A stretch of 64,000 nucleotides of DNA. Origin: Cryobacterium ruanii. Its GTDB lineage: Bacteria > Actinomycetota > Actinomycetes > Actinomycetales > Microbacteriaceae. Positions within the stretch are counted from its first letter, which is position 1. Every line of letters begins with the position of its first letter. The position numbers were made by a program, and so were the translations under genes. This document shows, piece by piece, positions 41,020-49,926 of this stretch. The stretch covers positions 1 to 64,000 of the forward strand of contig NZ_SOHK01000017.1 of the NCBI RefSeq assembly GCF_004404055.1, read 5' to 3'. Under the pieces are notes generated by a model. That model did no database searches, had not been told where the DNA came from, and was given only the letters and a program-made list of their open reading frames with translations.

Positions 41020-43829
41020 GGCTTGACCCAGCGACCGCCGGAGAGGATGCCGGCGGCCCACCGCGACAACCGGCTGCGGTCGATCTTGGAGTTGTGCCGA
41101 ATATCGGTGGGCAGGCCGGGCACGACGAGCACGGCGGCGACCGGCGAACCGACTGCCGCACGCACGGCTGCGGCGAGCGGTTCGGGGGCCCGGTGCACCC
41201 GGCGGGCCCCCGGCACGGTTTCGATCACGGCGACCTGCTGCTGCGTGCCGATCGGGCCGACGCCGACGAAGGCCGCACGAGAAACGTCGGACAGCGTTTC
41301 GATGCGCTGCTCGGGGCCGACCGGAGTGACGACGCCGCCGGCCGTCACGATGACGTGCGGCATGCGGCCCTCGACCCAGAGGCGTCCCGCGCTGTCAAGG
41401 TGGCCGACATCGCCGGTGCGGTGCCAGCGTTCGCCCGGCACGGCCCCGCGGCGCGATGCCCGCTCGGTGAGCCAGAGCCGGTCGTAGTGATCCTTCACGT
41501 GCGGCGCCGACACGACGATCTCACCGGTCACGTTGGGCTGGTCCGACAGCTCCCCAACGGATGCCCCACTCGCGTCGAGCGCGCTGATCCGGATGCGGGT
41601 GGTCGCGGTCGACCCGCCGACGCAGACGCCACCGGCCGGGGTCGCGGTGTCGGCCGGGGTTTCTGCTACCGGGGTGGTCGGCACTACAGCCGCGCGACCC
41701 ACGGCATCCGCTGTCTGCGGCCGTGCGACGCTCGCAGCGGCGGCACGAATGCCCTCGAGGGTGATGTCGGCCATGAGCAGGCCCTCGGTCATGCCGTACG
41801 GGGTGTGCGCGGTCGCTTGTGGCATGAGTGCGGCCGCCTGGGCGAGCAGGCTCTCGGAGATCGGCGCGCCGGCCGACAGAAAACGCTGAACACCGGCCAG
41901 GGCCGCGTGGTCGACAGGAGTGAGCGCCTGCGCGGTCGCGACGACATTCACGAGGGCGGCGGGCGAGAGGAAGACGACCGTCGCGTCGATCGCGGCGACG
42001 GCGGCCGCGACCGCGGTGGCGGTAAGGGTCTTGGGCGCGGTGACGTCCATGTCGGGGGTGACCGAGCGGGCGCCGAGGGCCGGACCGAGCAGGGCGAACG
42101 GGGCGAAGCCGGCCACGAGGCCGGTGCCGACGCCGACGCCGTACTGCAGAAAGAGGGCGCGGCTCACCGCGGAGAGCTGCCCGTGCGTGTAGACGACGCC
42201 CTTGGCCGGACCGGTTGATCCGGAAGTGAACAGCACGGCCGCCGGGTCGCTCGGGGCGGGCTCAGCCGGGAGCGCATCGCCAGCATCGAGCCGGGCCTGG
42301 CCCAGACTGATCAGCTCGGCGAGGGTGTGCTCGACACTGAGAAGACGCGCCATCGGCGCGGAAAAACGAGCGACCGAGATTTTTCGTCCCGGCCAGCGGA
42401 GCACGCGGGCGGCCATCAACCCGGGAGCGGCACCGATGACGAAATCGGGGCGGGCACCGCGCACGGCGCGAGTGAGGCCGGCCAGGCCGAGACCGGCATC
42501 CGCTACGACGACGATGGCGCCGATGCGCACGCAGGCGTAGAGAACCGCGGTGAGGTCGGCGCTCGGCGGTACCAGGAGCGAGACGCGGTCGCCGGGCTTC
42601 ACGCCGATATGCACGAGGCCGGCGGCGATCTGGCGCACGCGCCGCGACAGCAGACGCCAGCTGACCATGCGCGGGGCTGGCTGCATGTCGACGAGGGCGG
42701 TCTCGTCGGAGCACTGTAATTCGTCGAGGTAATGCCACAACGGATGCGTCCCCACGGATTCCCATGCGGCTCGCGTAGCCGAGACGGCGGTCTCGACCGG
42801 CTCGACCAGTACCGGGGCATCGGCGGGAGAACATGCGACAGTATCGCCCAGCCAGAGCAGCGCGGCGGCGGCATAGTCCGCGTCTTCGGCCAACAGATGG
42901 CCAGCACCCTCGAACCGGTGCACGCGCGCGTGCGGCATCCGCTCGACCAGGTCGTCGAGGTAGCGGTCGCTGAAGATCGGGTCGCGCGGACCCCAGAGCA
43001 GCAGTGTCGGCACCGAAAGCGAACGCACTGCTGCGGCGATGCGGTCGAGTTCGGGCCGACTCTCGTGCGCCAGTGCGACCGGAATGTCGGCGACGAAGCC
43101 GCCGATTCCGCCGCGACGAGCACTCGTCAGATACGGCGCGCGGTAGCCGCGCTTGACCTCGGTCGACAGCGGCGGATGCGCGAGGGCCAGCGTCGTCGCG
43201 AGGAATGCTGGCGTCGCGACGGTTGCCGGGCCGAGGATTCCGCGACCGAGGGCCAGCCGCAGCGGCGCCGGAATCGGGTCGCCTTCGGGATGGTGCACCG
43301 CGGTATTGAGCAGCATGACGCCGGCCAGCAGCTCGGGGTGGTCGACGGCCCAGCCGAGGGAGACGACGCCGCCCCAGTCGTGACCGAGCGTGATCACCGG
43401 GCCGGCCAGATCGAGCGCGTCGGTGAGGTCGCCGAGATCGCGCACCCGGCGCTTGAGGGGACGAAAACTTCCGGTGCGGGAGGAGAAACCCATGTCGAGC
43501 TGGTCGACGGCGATCACCCGCCAGGCCGGCGCGCCGGTCGCGGCAGCATCCGTTGCCGCCGACAGCAGGCCGCGCCAAAGGTAGGCCCAGGTGGGGTTGC
43601 CGTGCACACACAGAATGGTTCCGACCGGAAGAACGCCGAGCGCGTCGAGCTGCGGGCCGTTGTCGAGCAAGTGCCAGCCGTGGGTCACTCCGCCCGCACT
43701 GCCGCTCCGTGTGACCTCGAACAGCCGTGACCACTCCGGGTCGAGCCCCGCCAGGCCGGCCGGCGGCAGCGCCGCCGGGGCCGAAACGGTGCGGGGAAGA
43801 CGACGAGAAGTGGTGCGGGTTTCAGTCAC
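41016..43829 (-). CDS. oleBC: OleBC fusion: beta-lactone decarboxylase plus beta-lactone synthetase
   Basis: About 937 residues from GTG 43829; TTG 43865, overlapping the oleA stop, is an alternative start. Residues 1-about 330 are an alpha/beta hydrolase of the haloalkane-dehalogenase type: VHGNPTWAYLWRGL, nucleophile Asp in LGHDWGGVVSLGWAVD, and GAGHLLAEDADY with the catalytic His. From about 370 an AMP-forming ligase follows: FTSGSTGPAKGVVYTHGQ, HTPYGMTEGLLMAD, RTGDVGHLDSAGRLWVEGR. OleC closes a beta-lactone from the OleD product and OleB removes CO2 to leave a long-chain cis-olefin. The fusion is known in Gram-positive olefin producers. Confidence 0.9.
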   Translation of the reverse strand: MTETRTTSRRLPRTVSAPAALPPAGLAGLDPEWSRLFEVTRSGSAGGVTHGWHLLDNGPQLDALGVLPVGTILCVHGNPTWAYLWRGLLSAATDAAATGAPAWRVIAVDQLDMGFSSRTGSFRPLKRRVRDLGDLTDALDLAGPVITLGHDWGGVVSLGWAVDHPELLAGVMLLNTAVHHPEGDPIPAPLRLALGRGILGPATVATPAFLATTLALAHPPLSTEVKRGYRAPYLTSARRGGIGGFVADIPVALAHESRPELDRIAAAVRSLSVPTLLLWGPRDPIFSDRYLDDLVERMPHARVHRFEGAGHLLAEDADYAAAALLWLGDTVACSPADAPVLVEPVETAVSATRAAWESVGTHPLWHYLDELQCSDETALVDMQPAPRMVSWRLLSRRVRQIAAGLVHIGVKPGDRVSLLVPPSADLTAVLYACVRIGAIVVVADAGLGLAGLTRAVRGARPDFVIGAAPGLMAARVLRWPGRKISVARFSAPMARLLSVEHTLAELISLGQARLDAGDALPAEPAPSDPAAVLFTSGSTGPAKGVVYTHGQLSAVSRALFLQYGVGVGTGLVAGFAPFALLGPALGARSVTPDMDVTAPKTLTATAVAAAVAAIDATVVFLSPAALVNVVATAQALTPVDHAALAGVQRFLSAGAPISESLLAQAAALMPQATAHTPYGMTEGLLMADITLEGIRAAAASVARPQTADAVGRAAVVPTTPVAETPADTATPAGGVCVGGSTATTRIRISALDASGASVGELSDQPNVTGEIVVSAPHVKDHYDRLWLTERASRRGAVPGERWHRTGDVGHLDSAGRLWVEGRMPHVIVTAGGVVTPVGPEQRIETLSDVSRAAFVGVGPIGTQQQVAVIETVPGARRVHRAPEPLAAAVRAAVGSPVAAVLVVPGLPTDIRHNSKIDRSRLSRWAAGILSGGRWVKP

Positions 43830-43854
43830 AGGGCCATCTCTGAACGGGTCACGG

Positions 43855-44877
43855 TCACCAGACAAGTTCCATCATGGCGGTATTGAGGCCGGAGCCGACG
43901 CCCATGAGCAGCACTCGATTGCCCGGTTGCAGCTTCGACGCCTCCTGGGAGAGCGTGATCGGAATCGACGCCGGACCGACATTGCCGAGCGTGGGATAGG
44001 TCAGTGGCACCCTCGTTTTGTCCATACCGGTGGCCTTGACGATGGCGTTGGTGTGCACGTCCGAGACCTGGTGCACGATGTAGCGGTCCATGTTCGACCA
44101 GCTCCAGTCGCGCTTGGCTTCGGTCCAGGCTGAGACGACCAGTTCCATCCCGCCTTTGAGCAGCGCCTTCGCGTCGGTGAACATGCCGTCGACGCTGCCG
44201 ACACACAGTCCATTGAACTGGGTGGCAGCGCGGGTGACGCCGCCGAGGATGCGGTGTCCGCCGGGGTGGGCATCCGCGGGGCCGAGCACGGCGGCGGCCG
44301 CACCAGAGCCGAGGGTGAGGCTCGCGAACTCGCTCATGAAGTCCTTGCGTTTGATGCCCGGGCGGCCGAGGCGGTCGATCGTGTTGGTCTGGATCTCGTC
44401 GGCGTCTTCGCCGTCGATGATCACGGCATACTTGATCTGCCCGCTGTCGATGAGCTGCGCGGCGAGCGTCATGCCATTGACGAAACCAAGGCAGGCGTTG
44501 GCAATGTCGAAGTTGATGGCCGACGACGGCAAGCCGAGTCCGTGGTGGATGCGCACGGCAACAGAGGGTTCGAGGTGCTTGCGAGTGACCGAGGTGTTGA
44601 TGAGCAGGCCCACGTCGCTCGGCTTGATGCCGGCCTCTTTCAACGCGATCTTGCCGGCCTTGACGGCGGCGTCATCGAAGGTCTCGTTCGGGCCCCAATT
44701 GCGGCGCTCGTACACGCCGGCCACGCGCTGCAACAGCCCAGTGGGCAATTTCAGGCGCGTCAAAACGGGCATCAAGCGGCGGTCGATTTCTTCGGACGTC
44801 GTGATGAGGGGCGCCATCAGACTCGTGACCGACAACAAAGCGACGTTTCGGTGCGTCGTCGTCGCATTTCCGTTCAT
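43855..44877 (-). CDS. oleA: OleA, thiolase-superfamily acyl-CoA condensing enzyme
   Basis: 340 residues from ATG 44877, with CAGGGGTG as ribosome-binding site. Catalytic Cys in FDIANACLGFVNGMTL, His in RYIVHQVSDVHTNA and Asn in YPTLGNVGPASIPI, the thiolase/KAS III triad. Head-to-head condensation of two fatty acyl-CoAs gives a 2-alkyl-3-keto acid, the committed step of long-chain olefin synthesis. First gene of the operon; the ~200 bases upstream presumably hold its promoter. Confidence 0.92.
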   Translation of the reverse strand: MNGNATTTHRNVALLSVTSLMAPLITTSEEIDRRLMPVLTRLKLPTGLLQRVAGVYERRNWGPNETFDDAAVKAGKIALKEAGIKPSDVGLLINTSVTRKHLEPSVAVRIHHGLGLPSSAINFDIANACLGFVNGMTLAAQLIDSGQIKYAVIIDGEDADEIQTNTIDRLGRPGIKRKDFMSEFASLTLGSGAAAAVLGPADAHPGGHRILGGVTRAATQFNGLCVGSVDGMFTDAKALLKGGMELVVSAWTEAKRDWSWSNMDRYIVHQVSDVHTNAIVKATGMDKTRVPLTYPTLGNVGPASIPITLSQEASKLQPGNRVLLMGVGSGLNTAMMELVW

Positions 44878-45014
44878 GCGTGCACCCCTGCCGAATTGTG
44901 GACAGCGGTAATCATACGTCCCCTATGAGTTTGCCCCACGAAACTGTATGTAGACCGCACGTAGCCTGTGGGCGCTCGTGACCGATCACTCATAACAGCG
45001 AAGATATTCGACGA

Positions 45015-45046
45015 GACCATCCCGAATCGCGTGATTCGGGGTGGTC
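45015..45046 (-). terminator. hairpin downstream of putA
   Basis: GACCATCCCGAATC 45015-45028 pairs with GATTCGGGGTGGTC 45033-45046 (13 of 14) around GCGT. Located about 35 bases beyond the putA stop on the leftward transcript; a short AT-rich TCTCGT tract follows. Confidence 0.6.
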
Positions 45047-45082
45047 CGCCAGTTTTCTCCGCGGTTGCGAACGGTATCCGGG

Positions 45083-48000
45083 CTAGATCACGCCCTCAGA
45101 GAGCGTGCTCGGGTTTCCGAACCGGTGCGCGGTGATCGAGATGGCCTGTTCGCGCAGGAACGGCAGCACTTCGATACGGCCGGCCTGGGTGACCGCGTTC
45201 GAATACACGGCAATGTCCGGGCTGCCGTTCAGAGCCTCAGCGAGAGCGGATGCCGCCTCCCGCGCCCCCAGCACCGGGTCGCTGCCGATGAGGCGCACCC
45301 GGCTGGCCGTGATGCCACCGGAGCGGGCCCGCGCGAGCCACTCCTCGTCGCTCTCGACGACCACGGGGATCTCGCGCTCGGCCAGGATGTTGCGTACCGC
45401 GGGCGGCACCGGCACGGTGCTCGACACGTCGAAGCGCGACGTCGACAGGGTCGCGGCAGCGATCACGCGGAGCAGTTGAGCGAGCGTGCCGGTTTCGGTC
45501 AGGCGCACGGTGACCGGCAGCGCGCGATAGCGGAACAGGTTGCGCTCCACGCCGAGGTCGGCCGCGTCACGCACGACGTTGAATTCCTCACGCCAGGCCA
45601 GAGCGTCGCTCACGGCCGAGCGGCGCAGCACATCGAAATCGGCGTAGTCGAGAAACGGCTGGCTAGCTTCGATGATGTCGGTGACGCGCTGCTCGAGGCC
45701 GCGCAGGTGCAGCGTCGAGCTGTTGCGGCCCGGTTCGTTGACCCAGCTGCCGAGGCCGAAGAGGTAGTTCGGTCCGCCGGCCTTGGTGCCGGCGCCCACG
45801 GCGGAGCGCTTCCACCCGCCGAACGGCTGGCGCTGCACGATGGCACCGGTAATGCCGCGGTTGACGTAGAGGTTGCCGGCCTCGATCGAGTCGACCCAGA
45901 GGGCCAGTTCGTCGGCGTCGAGCGAGTGCAGGCCGGTCGTGAGCCCGAAGTCGACGGCATTTTGAAAGCGGATGGCTTCTTCCAGGTTGCGCGCGTGCAT
46001 CACGCCGAGCACCGGGCCGAAGAACTCGGTGAGGTGAAAGTACGATCCGGGCGCGACCCCGGTGCGAATGCCCGGCGACCACAGCTTGCCGGTCTCATCG
46101 AGCTGCTTCGGCTCGACCAGCCACTGCTCTTCGGCGCCGAGGGTGGTCAGGGCGTGCAGCAGTTTGCCGTCGGCCGGCGACATGATCGGGCCCATCTGGG
46201 TGACCGGGTCGCTCGCCGGGCCGATCCTGATCGAGGTCGCGGCGTCGACCAGCTGGCCGAGGAAACGCTGCGATTTCGCGACCGAGCCGACCAGAATAAC
46301 GAGGCTCGCGGCCGAGCACTTCTGGCCGGCGTGGCCGAAGGCGCTCTTCACGACATCGGCGGCGGCGAGGTCGAAGTCGGCCGAGGGGGTGACGATGATG
46401 GCGTTCTTGCCGCTGGTTTCGGCGAGCAGGGGCAGGTCGTGGCGGAATGAGCGGAACAGCTCGGCGGTCTCGTAACCGCCGGTGAGAATGACCCGGTTCA
46501 CGGCGGGGTGGGCGATGAGCTTGGCGCCAAGGTCGCGGTGGGGCAGGTTGACCAGCGCGAGCAGTTCGCGCGGAATGCCGGCTTCCCAGAGTGCTTCGAC
46601 GACAACGGCGCCGGTGCGCCGGGCGACCGTAGCGGGCTTGATGATGACGCCGGCGCCGGAAGCGAGGGCGGCGAGCACGCCACCGGCCGGGATGGCGGTC
46701 GGAAAGTTCCACGGCGGGGTGACCACGATGAGCTTGGACGGCACGAAGATGGCACCCTGCACACGATCGAGGTCTTTGGACCGCTCGGCGTAGTAGTGGG
46801 CGAAGTCCACGGCCTCGCTCACCTCGGCGTCACCCTCGGCGATGGTCTTGCCGCACTCGCTCGCCATGACCTCGATCAGGCGGTCGCGGTTCGCGGCGAG
46901 CGCGAGCCCGGCGCGGTGCAGCACGACGGCGCGTTCGGCGCCGGTTTTCTGCCCCCAGGCCGCTCCGGCGGTCAGCGCGGCGTCGATGATGGTGCCCAGC
47001 ACTGCCTCGTCGGGAACGGTGGCGGCCTCAATGGTGTCGGTGCCGAGAGTTGATGCGTCGGCGCGGGCCAGGATGCGGCGGCCCCAGGCACGGTTGGCGG
47101 GCAGCGAGGGGTCGGTGTCCGGCTCGTTGTGAAAACTCGAGTGCAGGGGAACCGAGCCGCGGGTGATGCCGAGCAGGGCGCTGGTCAGTTGCGGGTCGGC
47201 GTCGGAGGCGGTCTCGATATCGTGGCTGCGGGCATCCGTTTGGGCGGCGACGAGCCGCTCTCGGTCGTAGTTGCTCGAGCGGTCCTGCACGCGGTTGGGG
47301 GTGGGCAGCCGGTCATCGAGGGCGTCGAGGGAGGCCTGGAAACGGGCCTTTTCGCGGTCGAACAGCTCGGGGTTGCTGGTCAGCTCGAACACGGCCGACA
47401 TGAAGTTCTCCTGGCTGGCGTTTTCCTCGAGCCGGCGAATGAGATAACTGATGGCCACGTCGAACTGGGAGGGATCGACGACGGGCGTGTAGAGCAGCAG
47501 CTGGCCGACATCTTTGCGCACGGCCTGGGCCTGGCCGGTGGCCATGCCCAGCAGCATCTCGAACTCGACCCGGTCGTCGACGCCGCGGGCGACGCTGAGC
47601 AGGTGCGCCCACGCCACGTCGAACAGGTTGTGGCCGGCGATGCCGAGCTTGACCGCGTCGGTGTTCTGGGGGGTGAGTGCCCAGTTGAGCACCCGCTTGT
47701 AGTTGGTGTCGCTGTTCTGCTTGGTGGAGAAGGTCGCGAGCGGCCAGTCGTGCACGGCGGCGTCGACGTGCTCCATGGCGAGGTTGGCGCCCTTGACCAG
47801 GCGCACCTTGATCGGTGCGCCGCCGGCAGCGCGGCGGTTCTGCGCCCAGTGGGTGAGGCCCTGGATGGCACTGAGGGCGTCGGGCAGGTAGGCCTGCAGC
47901 ACGATTCCGGCCTCGAGCTGGGCCAGCTGCGGCTGGTCGAGCAACCCCTCGAACACTGCGATGGTGAGGTCGAGGTCGCGGTATTCCTCCATGTCGAGGT

Positions 48001-48664
48001 TGATGAACTTCGGGGTAGCGGATGCCGCGGCGAACTCGAACAGCGGCGTTAGACGTTCGATCACGCGAGCGACGGTCTCGTCGAAGGCCCACATCGACAG
48101 CTGGCTGGCGATCGACGACACCTTGATCGAGACGTAGTCCACGTCGGGGCGTTCGAGGATGCGCTTGGTGCCTTCGAGACGCTCGAGTGCTTCCTTCTCA
48201 CCGAGCACCGATTCGCCGAGCAGGTTGATGTTGAGGCGGTTGCCGCCCTCTTTGAGATGCACGAGTGCCGGGCCCAGCTTGTCGGGGGTGGCGTCGACGA
48301 CGAGGTGGCCGACCATCTGGCGCAGCACGGTGCGGGCGGCGGGGATGACGACCCAGGGCAGCACCGGTCCGAGAATACCGCCGAGCCCGATGGCCGCGCG
48401 CATGTGCGGCGGCAGAAACCCGGGCGCCTTCTTGGCCACCTTCTGCAGGCTGTAGCCCGCGACCATCTTGTCTTCGGGGCGCATGACGCCGTCGACGAAA
48501 CCGACAGTGAAATCCAGTCCAGTCGGGTCCTTCAGCACGCCGGCCAGCCGCTCGGCCGCGGCATCCGCTGGGATGGTGGCGCTTTCGTCGAGCCATTTCT
48601 TGACGAGTTTGACGACCTCCGAACTGAAATCCTCGTTGGCGGGACGGGCGGAGGCGTTGGTCAT
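45083..48664 (-). CDS. putA: bifunctional proline dehydrogenase / P5C dehydrogenase
   Basis: 1193 residues from ATG 48664; TAGTCT (complement of 48672-48677) is 7 bases upstream. The N-terminal FAD PRODH barrel has GGNRLNINLLGESVLGE, YVSIKVSSI, NLDMEEYRDL, VRLVKGANLAMEHV and YLIRRLEENASQENFM. The aldehyde dehydrogenase part (about 560-1000) has VVTPPWNFPTAIPAGG, ETSGKNAIIVTPSADFD, catalytic Cys in FGHAGQKCSAASLVIL and PFGGWKRSAVGAGTKAG. It oxidises proline to glutamate. No ribbon-helix-helix domain, so it is not an autorepressor; control presumably comes from the divergent LysR gene. Confidence 0.96.
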   Translation of the reverse strand: MTNASARPANEDFSSEVVKLVKKWLDESATIPADAAAERLAGVLKDPTGLDFTVGFVDGVMRPEDKMVAGYSLQKVAKKAPGFLPPHMRAAIGLGGILGPVLPWVVIPAARTVLRQMVGHLVVDATPDKLGPALVHLKEGGNRLNINLLGESVLGEKEALERLEGTKRILERPDVDYVSIKVSSIASQLSMWAFDETVARVIERLTPLFEFAAASATPKFINLDMEEYRDLDLTIAVFEGLLDQPQLAQLEAGIVLQAYLPDALSAIQGLTHWAQNRRAAGGAPIKVRLVKGANLAMEHVDAAVHDWPLATFSTKQNSDTNYKRVLNWALTPQNTDAVKLGIAGHNLFDVAWAHLLSVARGVDDRVEFEMLLGMATGQAQAVRKDVGQLLLYTPVVDPSQFDVAISYLIRRLEENASQENFMSAVFELTSNPELFDREKARFQASLDALDDRLPTPNRVQDRSSNYDRERLVAAQTDARSHDIETASDADPQLTSALLGITRGSVPLHSSFHNEPDTDPSLPANRAWGRRILARADASTLGTDTIEAATVPDEAVLGTIIDAALTAGAAWGQKTGAERAVVLHRAGLALAANRDRLIEVMASECGKTIAEGDAEVSEAVDFAHYYAERSKDLDRVQGAIFVPSKLIVVTPPWNFPTAIPAGGVLAALASGAGVIIKPATVARRTGAVVVEALWEAGIPRELLALVNLPHRDLGAKLIAHPAVNRVILTGGYETAELFRSFRHDLPLLAETSGKNAIIVTPSADFDLAAADVVKSAFGHAGQKCSAASLVILVGSVAKSQRFLGQLVDAATSIRIGPASDPVTQMGPIMSPADGKLLHALTTLGAEEQWLVEPKQLDETGKLWSPGIRTGVAPGSYFHLTEFFGPVLGVMHARNLEEAIRFQNAVDFGLTTGLHSLDADELALWVDSIEAGNLYVNRGITGAIVQRQPFGGWKRSAVGAGTKAGGPNYLFGLGSWVNEPGRNSSTLHLRGLEQRVTDIIEASQPFLDYADFDVLRRSAVSDALAWREEFNVVRDAADLGVERNLFRYRALPVTVRLTETGTLAQLLRVIAAATLSTSRFDVSSTVPVPPAVRNILAEREIPVVVESDEEWLARARSGGITASRVRLIGSDPVLGAREAASALAEALNGSPDIAVYSNAVTQAGRIEVLPFLREQAISITAHRFGNPSTLSEGVI

Positions 48665-48821
48665 GGTCACGAGACTAGTCTTTCGTTCGCGGATGGGTGG
48701 CTCTGGTGTTTCAAGTCTGTGGCCAGCCTATATTTAGCAAAAGCAATTGTTTATGCATGATATTCGTTACAATTTCTAATGAATTGGTTTTGGGTATAGC
48801 TATCGGTGCAAGGAGCAACGG
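48665..48821. promoter_or_regulatory. AT-rich divergent putA/lysR control region
   Basis: About 157 bases, strongly AT-rich for this window in 48728-48805 (TATATTTAGCAAAAGCAATT, GATATTCGTTACAATTTC). It holds the leaderless putA hexamer at 48672-48677 and GTGCAAGGAGCAACGG as the lysR ribosome-binding site. Several A/T-flanked dyads could be LysR T-N11-A sites; none is singled out. Confidence 0.6.
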
Positions 48822-49781
48822 ATGCTGGATGTCAGGCGGCTGCGACTGCTGCGCGAGCTGAAAATTCGCGGCACCCTCGCCGGGGTCGCCGCGGCCCTCG
48901 CCTACAGCCCCTCAGCTGTGTCACAGCAGCTCGCGCTGCTCGAAAAAGAGGCCGGCGTCGTGCTGCTTAAAAAGGTTGGTCGGCGGGTGCAACTCACCGC
49001 GCAGGCGGAGATCCTGGTCGAGCACACCACCCACCTACTGGAGCTGCTCGAGCTCGCCGAGGCCGACCTGCGCGCGAGCACGACGACGGTGTCGGGCACT
49101 GTGCGGGTGGCCGTGTTCCAGTCGGCGGCCCTCGCCGTGATTCCGCGCGCCCTCACCTTTCTGGCCGAGGACTTTCCTGCGCTGCGCGTTGAGGTGACCG
49201 AGCGGGAGCCCGAGCGCGGCCTGTTCGAGGTGGCCGCGCGGGACTTCGACCTCGTGCTCGCCGAGCAGTATCCCGGCCACACGCGCGCACACTGGCCCGA
49301 CCTCGACCGGGTCAACCTTGCAACGGATGCGCTGCGGCTTGCGGTTCCACCCGACGACGCCGGTACGGTGCGCGCGGCGACCCTCGAGGAGACCGCTGGG
49401 CTGCCCTGGGTGATGGAACCGGTCGGCACCGCCTCGCGGCAGTGGGCGACGCAGCTCTGCCGCTCGGCCGGGTTCGAACCCGACGTTCGGTTCGAGACCG
49501 CCGACCTGATCGCGCACATCCGCTTGATCGAATCGGGCAATGCGGTGGGAATCCTGCCCGACCTGGTCTGGGCCGGCCGCATGCCGGCCGTGCAGCTGCA
49601 CGACCTGCCCGGCACCCCGCATCGCACGCTGTTTTCGGCGGCGCGCCGGTCGAGTGCCGGGCGTCCCGGCGTCGTCGCGGTTCGCGGCGCCCTCGACCGG
49701 GCAGTGAGCAAGGTGGCCAAGCCCACCGAATCCGACCCGCTCGCGCCGCCGCGGCCGTTCGAGCCCCTCGCCCCGGTGTAG
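48822..49781 (+). CDS. LysR-family regulator, probable PutA activator
   Basis: 319 residues from ATG 48822, with AAGGAG 10 bases upstream. N-terminal LysR HTH: LDVRRLRLLRELKIRGTLAG and ALAYSPSAVSQQLALLEKEA. The ligand-binding part (about 90-290) has the periplasmic-binding-like strands VSGTVRVAVFQSAALAVIPR, RVEVTEREPERGLFEVA and IESGNAVGILPDLVW. Opposite orientation to putA with a shared AT-rich gap suggests proline-dependent control. Ends in a Pro-rich tail. Confidence 0.9.
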   Translation: MLDVRRLRLLRELKIRGTLAGVAAALAYSPSAVSQQLALLEKEAGVVLLKKVGRRVQLTAQAEILVEHTTHLLELLELAEADLRASTTTVSGTVRVAVFQSAALAVIPRALTFLAEDFPALRVEVTEREPERGLFEVAARDFDLVLAEQYPGHTRAHWPDLDRVNLATDALRLAVPPDDAGTVRAATLEETAGLPWVMEPVGTASRQWATQLCRSAGFEPDVRFETADLIAHIRLIESGNAVGILPDLVWAGRMPAVQLHDLPGTPHRTLFSAARRSSAGRPGVVAVRGALDRAVSKVAKPTESDPLAPPRPFEPLAPV

Positions 49782-49808
49782 CGAAGGCCGCCTTCTCCGC
49801 GCAGGCAA

Positions 49809-49843
49809 AAAGCGTTGCGTCAGTACCAGCGAAGCAACGCTTT
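49809..49843. repeat. AAAGCGTTGC inverted repeat
   Basis: AAAGCGTTGC 49809-49818 and GCAACGCTTT 49834-49843 pair over 10 bp, followed by CCCGCTCTCGTGGG. A similar CCCGCTCTCGCGG occurs near 37158 and a related hairpin at 37966-38012. Possible terminator of lysR or a dispersed palindromic unit. Confidence 0.5.
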
Positions 49844-49877
49844 CCCGCTCTCGTGGGCGGGGCGGGGAGGGAGACCG

Positions 49878-49915
49878 ACGGATGCCCCGACGTGTGACCG
49901 CGCCGGGGCATCCGT
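49878..49915. terminator. bidirectional terminator of inverted GGATGCC motifs
   Basis: ACGGATGCCCCG 49878-49889 and CGGGGCATCCGT 49904-49915 are perfectly complementary over 12 bp. It lies between the convergent lysR and nucleotidase genes. Confidence 0.75.
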
Positions 49916-49926
49916 TTGAGATGGTG

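Noticed and set aside
43830..43865. TTG 43865 as start of oleBC
   Set aside because: Possible, but GTG 43829 leaves a normal gap after oleA; the upstream residues do not belong to the hydrolase fold. Kept as an alternative only.
45041..46450. 469-codon plus-strand frame inside putA
   Set aside because: Antisense shadow; the opposite strand encodes the intact aldehyde dehydrogenase domain.
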